From contig JAISRP010000142.1 of NCBI GenBank assembly GCA_031273585.1, positions 1 to 6,567 of the forward strand: a stretch of 6,567 nt of DNA, written 5' to 3'. The position numbers were made by a program, and so were the translations under genes. A model generated the notes under the pieces. That model ran no database searches, was not told the DNA's origin, and saw only the letters and a list, made by a program, of their open reading frames with translations. Below, in pieces: positions 6,096-6,567 of this stretch (position 1 is the first letter of the stretch; each line of letters starts with the position of its first letter). This DNA comes from Synergistaceae bacterium (GTDB lineage: Bacteria; Synergistota; Synergistia; Synergistales; Synergistaceae).

Positions 6096-6426
6096 ATGGC
6101 TACCACGAAATTTACCCAAACCGATAGTACAGAATATCATGCCCAGAGAAAAAAGACAAAAAATCAAGGACGGCGTCACATCTGGACTCACGCTTGCGGT
6201 TGAACCTTCGCGGCGCAAAACTTGGCTCGTTGATTATCGACGCGCAAGCGGGGCAAGGACATACCACACTATTGGCCGAGCCGACCTCTTTTCCGTTGCA
6301 GAGGCCCGCGAAAAAGCAAAAGACTTTCTTGCGCGCGTGAGGCTGGGCGAGGACGTGCGTGAAAAAAAATATAGATTGACGTTAAAAACCCAAAAGTTGG
6401 ATAATATGTACTCGAATCAACAGTGA
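6096..6426 (+). pseudogene. Tyrosine-recombinase (P4-type) integrase remnant: N-terminal arm-binding domain only
   Basis: This is a broken site-specific recombinase gene. The recognisable part is a DUF4102-type arm DNA-binding domain in the frame of 6031-6426: MPREKRQKIKDG, SGLTLAVEPSRRKTWLVDYRR and a SVAEAREKAKDFLARVRLGEDV helix are typical. The natural start seems to be ATG 6096, with a good Shine-Dalgarno and an MATTKFTQT beginning. That frame diverges near 6119-6126 and stops after 35 codons; joining it to the conserved frame needs a one-base shift, as if a single base had been inserted. Downstream of about 6366 the protein continues into unrelated sequence (YRLTLKTQK...) and stops at 6426, so the core-binding and catalytic domains with the R-H-R-Y residues are missing. 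Intact members are about 400 residues. It sits about 160 bp from the tRNA fragment, as the integrase of a tRNA-targeting island would. A functional short arm-binding protein starting at an in-frame ATG (6070 or 6139) is a less likely alternative. Confidence 0.75.
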
Positions 6427-6567
6427 AGCGCAACTCCTAATTTATCGAGGAACATTTTATCTCGCGTCGTGATTTCCGTTGTCCATCTTTTTGCGGTGAG
6501 CTTAGACGACACTTTGACGCCCTCAACTGTATCGAACCATTGCAACACCAAGTATATAGGCGAGTTG
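6417..6567 (-). CDS. Hypothetical protein, C-terminal fragment (continues beyond window)
   Basis: On the minus strand a frame is open from the window edge to TGA at 6419-6417, giving the last 49 residues of a protein that begins outside the window. The other two minus-strand frames are not open throughout. The peptide (starting NSPIYLVLQWFDT and ending DKLGVALHC) has a plausible composition, with no low complexity and no recognisable motif, and I do not recognise the family. Its stop overlaps the integrase remnant's stop by 10 bp in convergent orientation. It is probably an accessory gene of the element, but a chance open frame of this length cannot be excluded. Confidence 0.4.
   Translation of the reverse strand, partial: NSPIYLVLQWFDTVEGVKVSSKLTAKRWTTEITTRDKMFLDKLGVALHC

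Noticed and set aside
5886..6218. 110-codon minus-strand open frame across the tRNA fragment and integrase promoter
   Set aside because: It runs through the tRNA fragment and antisense to the integrase domain, has no recognisable motif, and no good ribosome site was seen.

Overview
The window looks like part of a GC-rich diderm (Gram-negative-type) bacterial chromosome that ends in the eroded edge of an integrated element. The evidence for a diderm is a TolC-family outer-membrane channel gene with a Sec signal peptide. The DMSO-reductase-type molybdoenzyme points to anaerobic respiration. Heavy use of AGG and ATA codons in otherwise GC-rich genes would fit Synergistota, but that placement is only a guess.

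Layout. Positions 1-993 (+) hold the C-terminal 330 codons of a DmsA-like molybdopterin oxidoreductase; its N-terminus lies outside the window. An 84-bp gap with a strong GC-rich hairpin separates it from a convergent four-gene operon on the minus strand, read right to left. That operon is a TolC-like outer-membrane factor (5535-4231), a MacA-like membrane fusion protein (4234-3008), a MacB/LolD-type ABC ATPase (3002-2292) and a MacB/FtsX-type permease (2295-1078). Spacings are -4, +5 and -4 bp, so the genes are almost certainly co-transcribed and translationally coupled. Together they encode a complete tripartite ABC export pump: ATPase and permease in the inner membrane, the fusion protein across the periplasm, and the TolC-like tunnel through the outer membrane. 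The substrate cannot be read from the sequence; macrolides, peptides, siderophores or lipopeptides are all possible for this family.

The intergenic region from 5536 to about 5889 holds the operon's leader, an AT-rich promoter-like stretch, a 7-bp inverted repeat and a terminator-like hairpin on the minus strand. Next to it, at 5890-5935, is a 46-nt copy of the 3' part of a tRNA-Gly(CCC) gene on the minus strand. It runs from the anticodon loop to the CCA end, and the rest of the tRNA is missing. This is what the distal attachment site of a tRNA-integrating element looks like. To its right the DNA becomes AT-richer and contains an extended -10 promoter, a good Shine-Dalgarno and the remains of a tyrosine recombinase gene. 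Only the N-terminal arm-binding (DUF4102-type) domain survives, broken by an apparent +1 frameshift near its start and truncated before the catalytic domain. The window closes with the C-terminal 49 codons of an unrecognised minus-strand gene.

I see no novel defence or biosynthetic system. The part most worth following up is the tRNA-fragment and broken-integrase junction, which predicts an intact tRNA-Gly(CCC) and the rest of an island beyond the right edge.
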